A DNA stretch of 64,000 nucleotides from Frateuria sp. Soil773 (lineage in GTDB: Bacteria > Pseudomonadota > Gammaproteobacteria > Xanthomonadales > Rhodanobacteraceae). The stretch spans positions 1 through 64,000 of the forward strand of contig NZ_LMSL01000005.1 in NCBI RefSeq assembly GCF_001428405.1, written 5' to 3'. Positions 19,167 to 28,060 of the stretch are shown piece by piece. Each line of letters begins with the position of its first letter. Positions within the stretch are counted from its first letter, which is position 1. The position numbers were made by a program, and so were the translations under genes. Below the pieces are notes generated by a model that did no database searches, had not been told where the DNA came from, and saw only the letters and a program-made list of their open reading frames with translations.

Positions 19167-19748
19167 ATGGTGCACATCTTTTCCCCGTCGGCCGGGCGCT
19201 TCCCGCGTATCGGCACGGCGGTTCATGGCTTGACCCTGGGCACGCTGCTGGCGTTGGCCGGCTGCGCCAGCGTGCCGCCGCCGGATGGCGCGATGAACCA
19301 GGCCCAGGCCCAGTTGCAGGCGGCCCGCGACGCGGGTGCGGCCGACTATGCCCCGGTCGACCTGGGCTTCGCGCAGAACAAGTTCCAACTGGCGCAGGCG
19401 GCGATGGCCAGCCGCAAGTACGAGGACGCGGCGAACTTCGCCGAGGAGGCGCGCGCGGACGCCGAGCTGGCGCGCGCCAAGGCGCGGCTTGGCAGCGCGC
19501 GGGCGCAGATCCAGTCCAAGGTCGAGGAAAACTCGCGCCTGCGCGCGCAGCTCGAACAGCCCGTCGACGACGGCAGCCAGGCGCCGGCGCAGCAGCCGGC
19601 CGCGCCCACTTCGATCGAGGACATGCCGGCGCCGTCTTCGTCGGTGCTGTCGGCGCCGCTGCCGCAGTCCGGGCAGGACGGCCAGGGCTTCCAGTCGATG
19701 CCCGATCCCGCATCCGATTCCAGCCAGCAGCCGGGAGGCCAGCCATGA
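19167..19748 (+). CDS. DUF4398-type lipoprotein
   Basis: A 193-residue lipoprotein. The ATG at 19167 follows GAGG by eight bases; a GTG three bases earlier is also possible. A signal peptide with lipobox LAGC (Cys33) leads into a DUF4398-like helical region, APVDLGFAQNKFQLAQAAMASRKYEDAANFAEEARADAELARAKA (two halves of it recur widely in the family). A short coiled coil and a Pro/Ser/Gln-rich disordered tail follow. The next gene starts inside its stop codon (ATGA), so the two are a coupled pair. Such proteins often precede OmpA genes; no function is established. Confidence 0.82.
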   Translation: MVHIFSPSAGRFPRIGTAVHGLTLGTLLALAGCASVPPPDGAMNQAQAQLQAARDAGAADYAPVDLGFAQNKFQLAQAAMASRKYEDAANFAEEARADAELARAKARLGSARAQIQSKVEENSRLRAQLEQPVDDGSQAPAQQPAAPTSIEDMPAPSSSVLSAPLPQSGQDGQGFQSMPDPASDSSQQPGGQP

Positions 19749-20395
19749 AGCGTTCCCGCGTGATCTTCGCCGGCGTGGCGCTGGCGCTGACCGTCGCCAC
19801 GGCGCAAGCCGCCCGCGACGACATCGACGTGAGCCGGCTCAGCTCCAGCCTCGACCAGTTGGCGAACGACCCGACCCTGGGCGTGTACGCGCAGGCCGAG
19901 CAGGCGCGCGCGCGCGACGCCATCGCACGGCTGGCGCAGGCCCGTTCGAGCGACCGCGCGCACGACCTGTACCTGGCCGAGCGCAGGGTCGACCTTGCCA
20001 AGGCGGCGGCGCAATACCAGGACGCGCAGAACAAGCTGACCCAGCTCGACCGGGAGCACGACCAGATCCTGCTCGAAGGCAGCCGCCGCGAGGCCGAGGC
20101 CGCCCGGCGCGAGCTGGAACGCCAGCGGATGCAGTACCAGATGGCGCAGGAGGAAGCGGCGCGCCTGCAGCAGCAGGGCCTGGAAGCCTCGCAGGCCGCC
20201 GAGCAGGCCCGTGCCGAGGCGGAGCAGGCGCGCAAGCTGGCCGCCGCTCAGAGCCGCGTCGCGCATGCCGCCCGGCGCCAGGCCGAGCTGGCCGCGCAGG
20301 CGGCGAAGGCCATGCGTTCGCAGATGCAGGGCGATACGCCGGACGTGACCCCCGCCGAGACGCCGAAAAAGAAGAAATCCAGCAAGGGAGGCTGA
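19745..20395 (+). CDS. periplasmic coiled-coil protein, partner of the DUF4398 lipoprotein
   Basis: A 216-residue protein with signal peptide MKRSRVIFAGVALALTVATAQA and no lipobox. It is followed by a long Ala/Gln/Glu/Arg-rich coiled coil covering about residues 45-195 and a very basic tail PKKKKSSKGG. Its early part (DPTLGVYAQAEQARARDAIARLAQARSSDRAHDLYLAERRVDLAKAAA, described here in pieces) again resembles the DUF4398 repeat, so the pair may be relatives. The start overlaps the upstream stop (ATGA). The two products may interact at the cell envelope; that is inference from coupling. Confidence 0.75.
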   Translation: MKRSRVIFAGVALALTVATAQAARDDIDVSRLSSSLDQLANDPTLGVYAQAEQARARDAIARLAQARSSDRAHDLYLAERRVDLAKAAAQYQDAQNKLTQLDREHDQILLEGSRREAEAARRELERQRMQYQMAQEEAARLQQQGLEASQAAEQARAEAEQARKLAAAQSRVAHAARRQAELAAQAAKAMRSQMQGDTPDVTPAETPKKKKSSKGG

Positions 20396-20727
20396 CGGGA
20401 AGGCCGGCTCCCGCCGGCGCTGCGTCGGCAGTCAGAGTTTCGATTTAACGAATATAAAAGCCTGTTTCGACAGGCTTTTTTCTTGACTTTCGCATGGCGC
20501 CGCGGTTTGCGCGAAGCCGCTTGCATGCCCCTGGGGCGGGGAGTAGGGTCGAAGTCCCATGGGGCACTCATGCGCCATGGGTCACTGACCTGAATCATGC
20601 GCCCACCGATCCCTTTGTCCGCCAACCATGTTCCGCCTGCCGGCCATGGTGCGTGGGTGCGCGCGTGGTTCTTCCGTCCGCGGGCGCACCGATCACGCGC
20701 CCGCCTTACTCGCGAGGAGGTCGGATC
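20396..20727. other. intergenic region, terminator plus upstream region of ydcH
   Basis: 332 bp. After the terminator at 20457-20482 there is no gene I can support; a frame running through from 20494 lacks a ribosome site until the internal ATG at 20728. The segment ends with GAGGAGG, a strong ribosome site for the next gene. Confidence 0.6.
20457..20482 (+). terminator. intrinsic terminator of the DUF4398 pair
   Basis: Stem AAAAGCCTG / CAGGCTTTTTT with loop TTTCGA, 62 bp after the stop codon. Confidence 0.9.
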
Positions 20728-20955
20728 ATGTTCGAAAACCAGCAGCGTGACGATGTCGAGGCATTGATGAAGGCCGATGCGGAGTTCCGCCGGCTCTACC
20801 AGCACCACAAGGAACTCGACAGCAAGGTGCACGACGCCGAGATCGGCGTGCTCCCCATCGACGACGTCACCCTGGCAGGGATGAAGAAGGAAAAACTCCA
20901 CGCCAAGGAACGACTGCAACGCATGTGGGATGGCCGGATGCACCGGATCAACTGA
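20728..20955 (+). CDS. YdcH/DUF465-family small protein
   Basis: A 75-residue soluble helical protein. It shows DAEFRRLYQHHKELDSKVHDAE, an Asp-rich turn, and LAGMKKEKLHAKERLQRMW, the two-helix pattern (LK+EKL.LKD) of the YdcH/DUF465 family. The ATG at 20728 lies seven bases from GAGGAGG. The family is widespread in proteobacteria and has no firm function. It stands alone with a hairpin after it. Confidence 0.85.
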   Translation: MFENQQRDDVEALMKADAEFRRLYQHHKELDSKVHDAEIGVLPIDDVTLAGMKKEKLHAKERLQRMWDGRMHRIN

Positions 20956-20979
20956 ACCTGCGTGGTTTCACATGACAAC

Positions 20980-21015
20980 GCGGCCCCGGGCTTCCGCCAT
21001 GGAACCCGGGGCCGC
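20980..21015 (+). terminator. strong hairpin after the YdcH-like gene
   Basis: An 11-bp stem GCGGCCCCGGG with its complement, extended by an inner TTCC/GGAA pair, 24 bp after the stop. The following sequence has only short T-runs. Confidence 0.6.
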
Positions 21016-21047
21016 TGCCTTTCGGGCGTCGCCTCGGGCGCCTCGGG

Positions 21048-21053
21048 TATCAT
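21048..21053 (+). promoter_or_regulatory. candidate -10 box of cbs
   Basis: TATCAT followed by CGGCGG, 66 bp before the cbs ATG, in otherwise GC-rich sequence. No convincing -35. Confidence 0.3.
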
Positions 21054-21119
21054 CGGCGGCCAGCCAGGCCGCACGGGACCGTGCACCGGCTGCCTGATCC
21101 CTTTCGCCACGGAGCCCCC

Positions 21120-22490
21120 ATGACGGTCCAGCACAGTGTCCTCGAACTGATCGGACGTACCCCGATGGTGCGCGCGCAGCGCCTGGACACCGGGCCGTGC
21201 GAGCTGTTCCTGAAGCTGGAAAGCGCCAACCCCGGGGGCTCGATCAAGGACCGCATCGGCCTGTCGATGATCGAAGGCGCCGAGCGGGCCGGCAAGATCA
21301 AGCCCGGCGCCACCCTGGTCGAGGGCACCGCGGGCAATACCGGCATCGGCCTGGCCCTGGTGGCGCAGCAGAAGGGCTACCGCCTGATCCTGGTGGTGCC
21401 GGACAAGATGAGCCGGGAGAAGATCTTCAACCTCAAGGCGATGGGCGCCGAGGTGGTGCTGACCCGTTCCGACGTCGCCAAGGGCCATCCGGAGTACTAC
21501 CAGGACATGGCCGAGCGGATCGCCCGCGAGACGCCCGGCGCCTATTTCATCAACCAGTTCGGCAATCCGGACAACCCGGCCGCGCACGTCGCCACCACCG
21601 GCCCGGAGATCCTCGAGCAGATGGACGGCCGGGTCGATGCGGTCGTGCTCGGCTGCGGCTCGTCCGGCACGCTGAGCGGCCTGTCGAAGTTTTTCGCCGA
21701 GCATTCGCCGCGGACCGAGCTGATCCTGGCCGACCCGGTCGGCTCGATCCTGGCGCAGTACATCAACGAGGGCGTGCTCTCGACCAAGTCCGGCAGTTGG
21801 ATGGTGGAGGGCATCGGCGAGGATTTCCTGCCCACGATCAGCGACTTCACGCGCGTGAAGAAGGCCTATGCGATCTCCGACAAGGAAAGCTTCCTCGCTG
21901 CGCGCGAGCTGCTCGGCAAGGAGGGCGTGCTGGGCGGCTCGTCCACCGGCACGCTGCTGGCCGCGGCGCTGAAGTACTGCCGCGAGCAGACGCAGCCCAG
22001 GCGCGTGGTGACCCTGGTCTGCGACACCGGCAACAAGTACCTGTCGAAGATGTACAACGACTACTGGATGCTCGACAACGGCTTCCTGGAGCGCGAGCAG
22101 CACGGCGACCTGCGCGACCTGCTGCTGCGCCCGTTCGCCCAGCGCGACACCGTGGTGGTGGGCCCGGGCGAACTGCTGATGACCGCCTACACGCGCATGA
22201 AGCTGTACGACGTGTCGCAGTTGCCGGTGATGGACGGCGAGCGGCTGGTCGGCATCCTCGACGAGTCGGACGTGCTGATGCACGTGCACGCCGACGAATC
22301 GCGCTTCCGCGACACGGTGTCCACCGCGATGATCACCAGCCTGCAGATGCTCGACGTGCGCTCGCCGATCGAGTCGCTGCTGCCGGTGTTCGAGCGCGGC
22401 CACGTGGCGATCGTGGTCGACGGCGAGCAGTTCCTCGGTCTGATCACGCGGATCGACCTGCTCAACTATCTACGCCGAAAGGTGCACTGA
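21120..22490 (+). CDS. cbs: cystathionine beta-synthase with C-terminal CBS domain pair
   Basis: A 456-residue PLP enzyme that condenses homocysteine (or O-acetylserine-type acceptors) with serine to cystathionine. The PLP lysine is Lys43 in NPGGSIKDRIG, the phosphate loop GTAGNTGIG lies near residue 75, and the LGCGSSGTLSG and GVLGGSSTGT glycine loops follow. Residues ~330-456 form two CBS modules typical of regulated CBS enzymes (RPFAQRDTVVV..MTAYTRM and VSTAMITSLQMLDV). The ATG at 21120 is preferred to an upstream GTG. Together with the metB-like gene at 30169 it gives this strain a transsulfuration route. It is not adjacent to that gene. Confidence 0.93.
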   Translation: MTVQHSVLELIGRTPMVRAQRLDTGPCELFLKLESANPGGSIKDRIGLSMIEGAERAGKIKPGATLVEGTAGNTGIGLALVAQQKGYRLILVVPDKMSREKIFNLKAMGAEVVLTRSDVAKGHPEYYQDMAERIARETPGAYFINQFGNPDNPAAHVATTGPEILEQMDGRVDAVVLGCGSSGTLSGLSKFFAEHSPRTELILADPVGSILAQYINEGVLSTKSGSWMVEGIGEDFLPTISDFTRVKKAYAISDKESFLAARELLGKEGVLGGSSTGTLLAAALKYCREQTQPRRVVTLVCDTGNKYLSKMYNDYWMLDNGFLEREQHGDLRDLLLRPFAQRDTVVVGPGELLMTAYTRMKLYDVSQLPVMDGERLVGILDESDVLMHVHADESRFRDTVSTAMITSLQMLDVRSPIESLLPVFERGHVAIVVDGEQFLGLITRIDLLNYLRRKVH

Positions 22491-22613
22491 ACTTAAGCCT
22501 TACGGCCGGTATGCCCGGCGCCCAAGCGGCCGTGAAAGTCTGCTGAAATAACCGGCCTCCAAAGTCGCCACCCGCGGGGCCGCCGGCCTCGCCCATCGAA
22601 GGAATGAAGCTCC

Positions 22614-24443
22614 ATGTGTGGAATCGTTGCCGCCGCCGCCCAGCGTGATGTCGCGCCCTTGCTGATCGCCGGCCTGAAGGCGCTGGAATACCGCGGCTAC
22701 GACTCTGCCGGCATGGCCGTGCTCGGTCCGGAGGCGATCCAGCGCGTGCGCGCCAAGGGCAAGGTGCGCGAGATGGAAGCGCGCTACCAGGCCGATCCGC
22801 TGCTTGGCGGCACCGGCATCGCGCACACCCGCTGGGCCACCCACGGCGTGCCGAGCGAGTCGAACGCGCACCCGCACGTCTCCGGCGGCGTGGCGCTGGT
22901 GCACAACGGCATCATCGAGAACCACGCCACGCTGCGCCAGGAGCTGCAGGCACGCGGCCACGTGTTCACCTCCGAGACCGACACCGAAGTGATGGTGGCG
23001 CTGATCGACGAGCGCATGCGCGGCGGGATGGGGCTGCGCGAGGCGGTGCTCGCCACCGTGCGCGAGCTCGAAGGCGCCTATGCGATCGCGGTGATCAGCA
23101 GCGACGAGCCCGGCCACGTGGTCGGCGCGCGGCGCGGCGCGCCGTTGCTGGTGGGCGTGGGCATCGGCGAGCATTTCCTGGGCTCCGACGCGCAGGCGCT
23201 GATCCAGGTCACCAACCGCATGATCTACCTCGACGAGGACGACGTCGTCGAGATCACCCGCGACAGCGTCCAGGTCTACGGCCTCGACGGCGAGCCGGTC
23301 GAGCGCGCCGTGCACGACAGCGAGCTGTCCGCCGACGCTGTGGAGCGCGGCGAATACCGCCACTACATGCAGAAGGAAATCTTCGAGCAGCCGCGCGCGG
23401 TGGCCGACACGCTGGAGGCGCGCATCGGTCAGCACGGCGTGCTGCCGAACATCTTCGGCGTCGGCGGGGATGTCCTGCTGGAGAAGGTGAAGGGGCTGCA
23501 CATCATCGCCTGCGGCACCAGCTACCACGCCGGCCTGGTCGCCAAGTACTGGATCGAGGAGCACGCGCGCCTGCCGGTCAGCGTGGAAGTGGCCAGCGAA
23601 TACCGCTACCGCGACGCCGTGGTGCCGCCCGACACGCTGTTCGTCGCCATCTCGCAGTCGGGCGAAACCGCCGACACCCTCGCGGCGATGCGCGAATCGC
23701 GCCGCCGCGGCTACCTGGGCACCCTGGCGATCTGCAACGTGCCCGAGTCGTCGGTGGTGCGCGAGGCGGACCTCAAGCTGATGACCCGTGCCGGCCCGGA
23801 GATCGGCGTCGCCTCGACCAAGGCATTCACCACCCAGCTCGCCGCGCTGGCCCTGCTGACGCTCGAACTGGCTCACAAGCGCGGGCTGGGGAAGGAGCGC
23901 TACCTCGACCTGTGCGCGCAACTGCAGCACCTGCCGCGCGCGATCGAGACGGCGCTGCAACTGGAGCCGCAGATCGTCGCGCTGGCGGAGCGCTTCATCC
24001 CGCGCCAGCACGCGCTGTTCCTCGGCCGCGGCGCGCAATACCCGGTGGCGCTGGAAGGCGCGCTGAAGCTCAAGGAAATCTCCTACATCCACGCCGAAGC
24101 CTACCCGGCCGGCGAGCTGAAGCACGGCCCGCTGGCGCTGGTCGACGAGGACATGCCGGTGGTCGCGGTCGCGCCCAGCGGCCCGCTGCTGGACAAGCTC
24201 AAGTCCAACCTGCAGGAAGTGCGCGCCCGCGGCGGCGAGCTGGTGGTGTTCGCCGACGGCGAGGCGAGCATGGAAGACAAGGCGATGCGCGGCTCGGTGA
24301 CCCAGATCGCCGGCGGCGGCGATTTCATCGCGCCGGCCGTGTTCACCGTGCCGCTGCAACTGCTGGCCTACCACGTGGCGGTGCTGCGCGGCACCGACGT
24401 CGACCAGCCGCGCAACCTGGCCAAGTCGGTGACGGTGGAATAA
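22614..24443 (+). CDS. glmS: glutamine-fructose-6-phosphate aminotransferase (isomerizing)
   Basis: A 609-residue enzyme making glucosamine-6-phosphate, the entry to UDP-GlcNAc for peptidoglycan and LPS. The N-terminal Ntn glutaminase opens MCGIVAAAAQRDV with nucleophile Cys2; ALEYRGYDSAG and TRWATHG follow. The isomerase half has two SIS domains, with ACGTSYHAGLVAKYWIE, SQSGETADTLAA and the C-terminal LRGTDVDQPRNLAKSVTVE. Full length, ATG at 22614. It is a single gene here, without glmU beside it. Confidence 0.98.
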   Translation: MCGIVAAAAQRDVAPLLIAGLKALEYRGYDSAGMAVLGPEAIQRVRAKGKVREMEARYQADPLLGGTGIAHTRWATHGVPSESNAHPHVSGGVALVHNGIIENHATLRQELQARGHVFTSETDTEVMVALIDERMRGGMGLREAVLATVRELEGAYAIAVISSDEPGHVVGARRGAPLLVGVGIGEHFLGSDAQALIQVTNRMIYLDEDDVVEITRDSVQVYGLDGEPVERAVHDSELSADAVERGEYRHYMQKEIFEQPRAVADTLEARIGQHGVLPNIFGVGGDVLLEKVKGLHIIACGTSYHAGLVAKYWIEEHARLPVSVEVASEYRYRDAVVPPDTLFVAISQSGETADTLAAMRESRRRGYLGTLAICNVPESSVVREADLKLMTRAGPEIGVASTKAFTTQLAALALLTLELAHKRGLGKERYLDLCAQLQHLPRAIETALQLEPQIVALAERFIPRQHALFLGRGAQYPVALEGALKLKEISYIHAEAYPAGELKHGPLALVDEDMPVVAVAPSGPLLDKLKSNLQEVRARGGELVVFADGEASMEDKAMRGSVTQIAGGGDFIAPAVFTVPLQLLAYHVAVLRGTDVDQPRNLAKSVTVE

Positions 24444-24655
24444 CGGCCGGCTGCGGGCTTGCCGGCGTGCCGCCCGCATCCACGTCGGGCGGTGCGTAGT
24501 CATCCATCCAGCAGAACAAGCCTAGAACCGAGAGGCGCGGTGCCGGCTGCTCTGCGATTCAGGTCGATGACGATTTCGCAACCCGCGTGCGGGCCGGCTG
24601 TGGCGGAGGGGCGACCTTCGGGACGAGTCGTAAGCCTGTACTAAGCCAGCCGGTC

Positions 24656-24673
24656 CAGTCTCCCGGGAGACTG
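24656..24673. repeat. perfect 18-bp palindrome upstream of an orphan gene
   Basis: CAGTCTCCCGGGAGACTG reads the same on both strands. It lies 19 bp upstream of the ATG at 24692, a position suited to a dimeric repressor operator or a transcript hairpin overlapping the 5' leader. Confidence 0.6.
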
Positions 24674-24691
24674 CAATGAAGAAAGGCCGTG

Positions 24692-25042
24692 ATGAGCAGG
24701 CAACGGTACGCGGTACGGTTCGAGAGCGATCGCTATGTGGTGGCGCAAAGGCTGCCGCTGGGCATCGGGAGCTGGGCGTGGAGTTCGATCTGCGTGGCGA
24801 TCAAGGCCGAGGGCCGGCTCGTCGAGGCGTCGCTCCGGGAAAGGCTCTTTCTCGGTGCCGTGATGCGCAGCCTGTCCAGGCTCGGCATGGCCGGTCCGGA
24901 CGAGGTCCATGAGCATCTGTTCGAGCATTTTGCCGCGTCGGTGGGCGCGCGCGGCACGCCGGCCTGGCAGGCCTTCTTCCGCGAAAGGACGCCGCAGGCG
25001 GTGGCCCGGTCGCTTGCCGGCGGCGGGCTGCTTCCGGCATAG
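24692..25042 (+). CDS. hypothetical protein, 116 residues
   Basis: I do not recognise this protein. It is soluble, with no signal peptide or membrane segment. It opens MSRQRYAVRFESDRYVVAQRLPLG (read in parts), then a mid-region AIKAEGRLVEASLRERLF and a helical C-terminal half containing HEHLFEHFAASVG and RERTPQAVARSLAGG. The ATG at 24692 lies after AAAGG; a GTG three bases upstream would add one residue. Codon usage has the high-GC third positions of the neighbourhood, which supports a real gene. A perfect palindrome lies just upstream. The antiparallel genes around it give no functional hint. Confidence 0.6.
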   Translation: MSRQRYAVRFESDRYVVAQRLPLGIGSWAWSSICVAIKAEGRLVEASLRERLFLGAVMRSLSRLGMAGPDEVHEHLFEHFAASVGARGTPAWQAFFRERTPQAVARSLAGGGLLPA

Positions 25043-25153
25043 CCGAAGGCCGGCGCCGGTTTCCCGTCGTGGGCGCTCGATGCCGCCCCGGCAGCACGGG
25101 GGCGGCGAAACGCAATGGGCGGGAAGTCGCCTGCGGACCGGCGCGCCGACCGC

Positions 25154-26566
25154 TCAGGCGCGCCCGTAGACGTCGTCGAAGCGCACGATGTCGTCCTCGC
25201 CCAGGTAGCTGCCGGACTGCACCTCGATCAGCTCCAGCGGCACCTTGCCGGGATTGCGCAAGCGGTGCTTGCTGCCGAGCGGGATGTAGGTGCTCTGGTT
25301 TTCGCCCAGCAGGAACACCTTGTCGTCGCAGGTGACTTCGGCGGTGCCGGAGACCACGATCCAGTGTTCGGCGCGGTGATGGTGCTTCTGCAGGCTCAGC
25401 GCGGCGCCCGGCTTGACCTGGATGCGCTTGACCTGGAAGCGCTCGCCCGCCTCCAGCGAGTCGTAGCTGCCCCATGGGCGGTGCACCACACGGTGCAGCG
25501 AATGCTCGCTGCGCCCGGCCGACTTCAGCTGGTCGACGACCTTCTTCACGTCCTGCGCGGCGTCGCGGTGCGCGACCAGGGTGGCGTCCGGCGTGGTGAC
25601 CACGATCAGGTCGTCGACGCCCACGGTGGCGAGCAGGTGGCGGTCGTGCGAGCGCAACAGGGAGTTGCGCGTCCCGATCGCCAGCGTATCGCCGTCGCGC
25701 ACGTTGCCCTGCGCATCCTTGGCGCCGGTCAGCCACAGCGCCGACCACGAGCCGATGTCGCTCCACGCGCAACTTACCGGCACCACGGCGGCGCGGCGGG
25801 TCTTTTCCATCACGGCGTAGTCGATCGAATCGTCCGGCACCCGGGCGAAGCGCTCCGCGTCGAGACGGATGAAGTCGAGGTCCGCCTTGGCCGAGGCCTG
25901 GGCTTCCCGCACTGCGGCCAGCATCGCCGGCGCGTGCTCGGCCAGCTCTTCCAGGTAGCGCGAGGCGCGGAACAGGAACATGCCGGCGTTCCAGTCGTAG
26001 CCGCCGTCGGCGAGATAGCGCTCTGCAGTAGTCTGGTCGGGCTTTTCCACGAACTGCTCGACCCGGAAGGCGTCGCCGTCGATGGCTTCGGCGCGGCGAA
26101 TGTAGCCGAACCCGGTTTCCGCGCGATCCGGACGCACCCCGAAGGTGACCAGCCAGCCCTGCGCGGCGGCGGGCAGCGCGCGCTGCACCGCCTCGGCAAA
26201 GCTTGCCGTGTCACCGATCAGGTGGTCGGCCGGCAGCACCAGCACGATCGCCTCCGGATCTTGCGCGACCGCCTGCAGCGCGCCCAGGGCGATCGCCGGC
26301 GCGGTGTTGCGCGCCAGGGGTTCGAGCACGATGGTGGCGTCGTCGATGCCGGCTTCCAGCAACTGCTCGGCGGCGAGGAAACGGTGGTCTTCGCTGGCCA
26401 CCACGATCGGCGCGGCGATGCCGGGCAGGGCGCGGGTGCGGGCGATCGTCTGCTGGAACAGGGTGCCCTGGCCGGCCAGGCTCAGGAATTGCTTGGGCAG
26501 GTTCTTGCGCGATACCGGCCAGAGCCGGGTGCCGCTGCCGCCGCTGAGGATGAGGGGGATCAACAT
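25154..26566 (-). CDS. xanB: mannose-1-phosphate guanylyltransferase / mannose-6-phosphate isomerase
   Basis: A 470-residue bifunctional enzyme (XanB/ManC/CpsB family) giving mannose-1-phosphate and GDP-mannose for LPS and exopolysaccharide. The N-terminal nucleotidyltransferase has LSGGSGTRLWPVSRKNLPKQF and EPLARNTAPAIALGAL. The C-terminal type II isomerase cupin has VHRPWGSYDSLE, QKHHHRAEHWIVVSG and the final LGEDDIVRFDDVYGR. The ATG at 26566 starts four bases after the rmlD stop; an in-frame extension upstream is rmlD antisense-frame noise. It is the last gene of the rmlBACD-xanB operon, as in xanthomonads. Confidence 0.96.
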   Translation of the reverse strand: MLIPLILSGGSGTRLWPVSRKNLPKQFLSLAGQGTLFQQTIARTRALPGIAAPIVVASEDHRFLAAEQLLEAGIDDATIVLEPLARNTAPAIALGALQAVAQDPEAIVLVLPADHLIGDTASFAEAVQRALPAAAQGWLVTFGVRPDRAETGFGYIRRAEAIDGDAFRVEQFVEKPDQTTAERYLADGGYDWNAGMFLFRASRYLEELAEHAPAMLAAVREAQASAKADLDFIRLDAERFARVPDDSIDYAVMEKTRRAAVVPVSCAWSDIGSWSALWLTGAKDAQGNVRDGDTLAIGTRNSLLRSHDRHLLATVGVDDLIVVTTPDATLVAHRDAAQDVKKVVDQLKSAGRSEHSLHRVVHRPWGSYDSLEAGERFQVKRIQVKPGAALSLQKHHHRAEHWIVVSGTAEVTCDDKVFLLGENQSTYIPLGSKHRLRNPGKVPLELIEVQSGSYLGEDDIVRFDDVYGRA

Positions 26567-26570
26567 GGGC

Positions 26571-27506
26571 TCAGGATACCTTGCCAGCCAGCTCGCCGAT
26601 AACCTCGCGTAGGCCTTCGCGCCAATCGGGCAGCGGAAAGCCGAATGCGTCCGTAAAGCCCGAATTGTCCAGCACCGACCGGGCCGGCCGGCGCGCCGGC
26701 GTCGGGAAGTCGGCGGTGGCGATCGGGACCACGCGCGGCTTGCGCGCGACCAGGCCGGCTTCGGCGGCCTCGTCGAAAATCGCCGAAGCGAAGCCGTGCC
26801 AGGTGGTGGCACCGCTGGCGACCAGGTGGTGCGTGCCGTTGAGTTGCCGCCGCCGTTCGGGGGCGGCGTGCAGCCAGCCGTCCAGCGCGGCGAGGCTGGC
26901 GCGGACGATCAGCCGCGTGGCGGTCGGCGCGCCGTGCTGGTCGGCGACCACGCGCAGTTCGTCGCGCTCGGCGCCCAGCCGCAGCATGGTGCGCAGGAAG
27001 TTGTGCCCGTGCGCGGCATAGACCCAGGCGGTGCGGAACAGCAGATGATCGGCGCCGCTCGCGCGCAGGGCCTGTTCGCCGGCGAGCTTGCTGCGGCCGT
27101 AGGCGCCCAGCGGCGCCGTCGCCGCATCGGTGGCATAGGGCCGTGCCTGCGTGCCGTCGAACACGTAGTCGGTGGAGTAGTGCATCACCAGCGCACGGTT
27201 CGCCGCGGCCCACCGGCCCAGCACGCCCACCGCTTCACCATTGACGCGGGTGGCCAGCGCCTCTTCCTGCTCCGCCCGATCGACCGCCGTATAGGCGGCG
27301 GCATTGACGATCAGTTGCGGCTGCAGACGGTCGAGCAGGGCGGGCAGCGTGTCCGGCGCGGCGAGGTCGGCGGTTTCGGCAGGGCCCGCATCGAAACGCC
27401 GGCCGTCGCGGCTGGCCGCAACCAGCGTGCCGCGCGCCGCCAGGCCGCCGTCCTCGACGAAGCTGCGGCCGAGCTGGCCGTTCGCGCCGAGCAGCAGGAT
27501 CCTCAT
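26571..27506 (-). CDS. rmlD: dTDP-4-dehydrorhamnose reductase
   Basis: A 311-residue SDR-type reductase, last step to dTDP-L-rhamnose. It opens [16 protein letters not shown] with the NAD(P)-binding glycine pattern. VNAAAYTAVDRAEQEEALA, the YSTDYVFDG segment and the catalytic Tyr-x3-Lys in YGRSKLAGEQ are all present. FRTAWVYAAHGHNF and VVADQHGAPT are family hallmarks. Start ATG 27506 overlaps the end of rmlC by four bases. Operon order is rmlB-A-C-D-xanB. Confidence 0.96.
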   Translation of the reverse strand: MRILLLGANGQLGRSFVEDGGLAARGTLVAASRDGRRFDAGPAETADLAAPDTLPALLDRLQPQLIVNAAAYTAVDRAEQEEALATRVNGEAVGVLGRWAAANRALVMHYSTDYVFDGTQARPYATDAATAPLGAYGRSKLAGEQALRASGADHLLFRTAWVYAAHGHNFLRTMLRLGAERDELRVVADQHGAPTATRLIVRASLAALDGWLHAAPERRRQLNGTHHLVASGATTWHGFASAIFDEAAEAGLVARKPRVVPIATADFPTPARRPARSVLDNSGFTDAFGFPLPDWREGLREVIGELAGKVS

Positions 27507-28060
27507 GCGGTGAAGACGGGCAGGCGCTCGACTGGCACCTCGGCCAGCAAAGGCGCCTTGCCGTCCTTGTCGGACAGCAGCGGCTCGGCGACCGGCCAAT
27601 CGATGCCCAGCGCCGCATCGTTCCAGCGGATGCCGGCATCGGCCTTCGGGTCGTACAGCGCGGTGCACTGGTAGGCGAAGGTGGCGAACTCGGAGACCAC
27701 GCAGAAACCGTGCGCGAAGCCCTCTGGTATCCAGAAATGGCGCTTGTTCTCGGAGGTCAGCATGACCTCGGCCGACTGGCCGAAGGTAGGTGAGCCGCGG
27801 CGGATATCCACCACCACGTCGTAGACCTCGCCTTCCAGCACGCTGACCAGCTTGCCCTGCGGATTCGGCCACTGGTAATGCAGTCCACGCAGGACGCCGC
27901 GGGCGGAACGCGATACATTGGATTGCACGAAATGGCAGGCCATGCCGGCTTCGCGGTATTTCGTCTCGTTGTAGCTCTCGTAGAAGAAACCGCGGGCGTC
28001 GCCGAACACCTGCGGCTCGATCACCACGGCACCGGGCAGGTGCGTCTGGATCACCTTCAC
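27503..28060 (-). CDS. rmlC: dTDP-4-dehydrorhamnose 3,5-epimerase
   Basis: A 185-residue cupin epimerase of dTDP-rhamnose synthesis. It starts at GTG 28060 ([21 protein letters not shown]), overlapping the rmlA stop as GTGA. It contains [19 protein letters not shown], the catalytic His in [10 protein letters not shown], the [14 protein letters not shown] strand and [14 protein letters not shown]. Full length. The non-ATG start and four-base overlap suggest strict coupling to rmlA. Confidence 0.95.
   Translation of the reverse strand: MKVIQTHLPGAVVIEPQVFGDARGFFYESYNETKYREAGMACHFVQSNVSRSARGVLRGLHYQWPNPQGKLVSVLEGEVYDVVVDIRRGSPTFGQSAEVMLTSENKRHFWIPEGFAHGFCVVSEFATFAYQCTALYDPKADAGIRWNDAALGIDWPVAEPLLSDKDGKAPLLAEVPVERLPVFTA

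Noticed and set aside
22491-22613. glmS ribozyme
   Set aside because: Known from Gram-positive bacteria; the 123-bp leader shows no such fold or core sequence.
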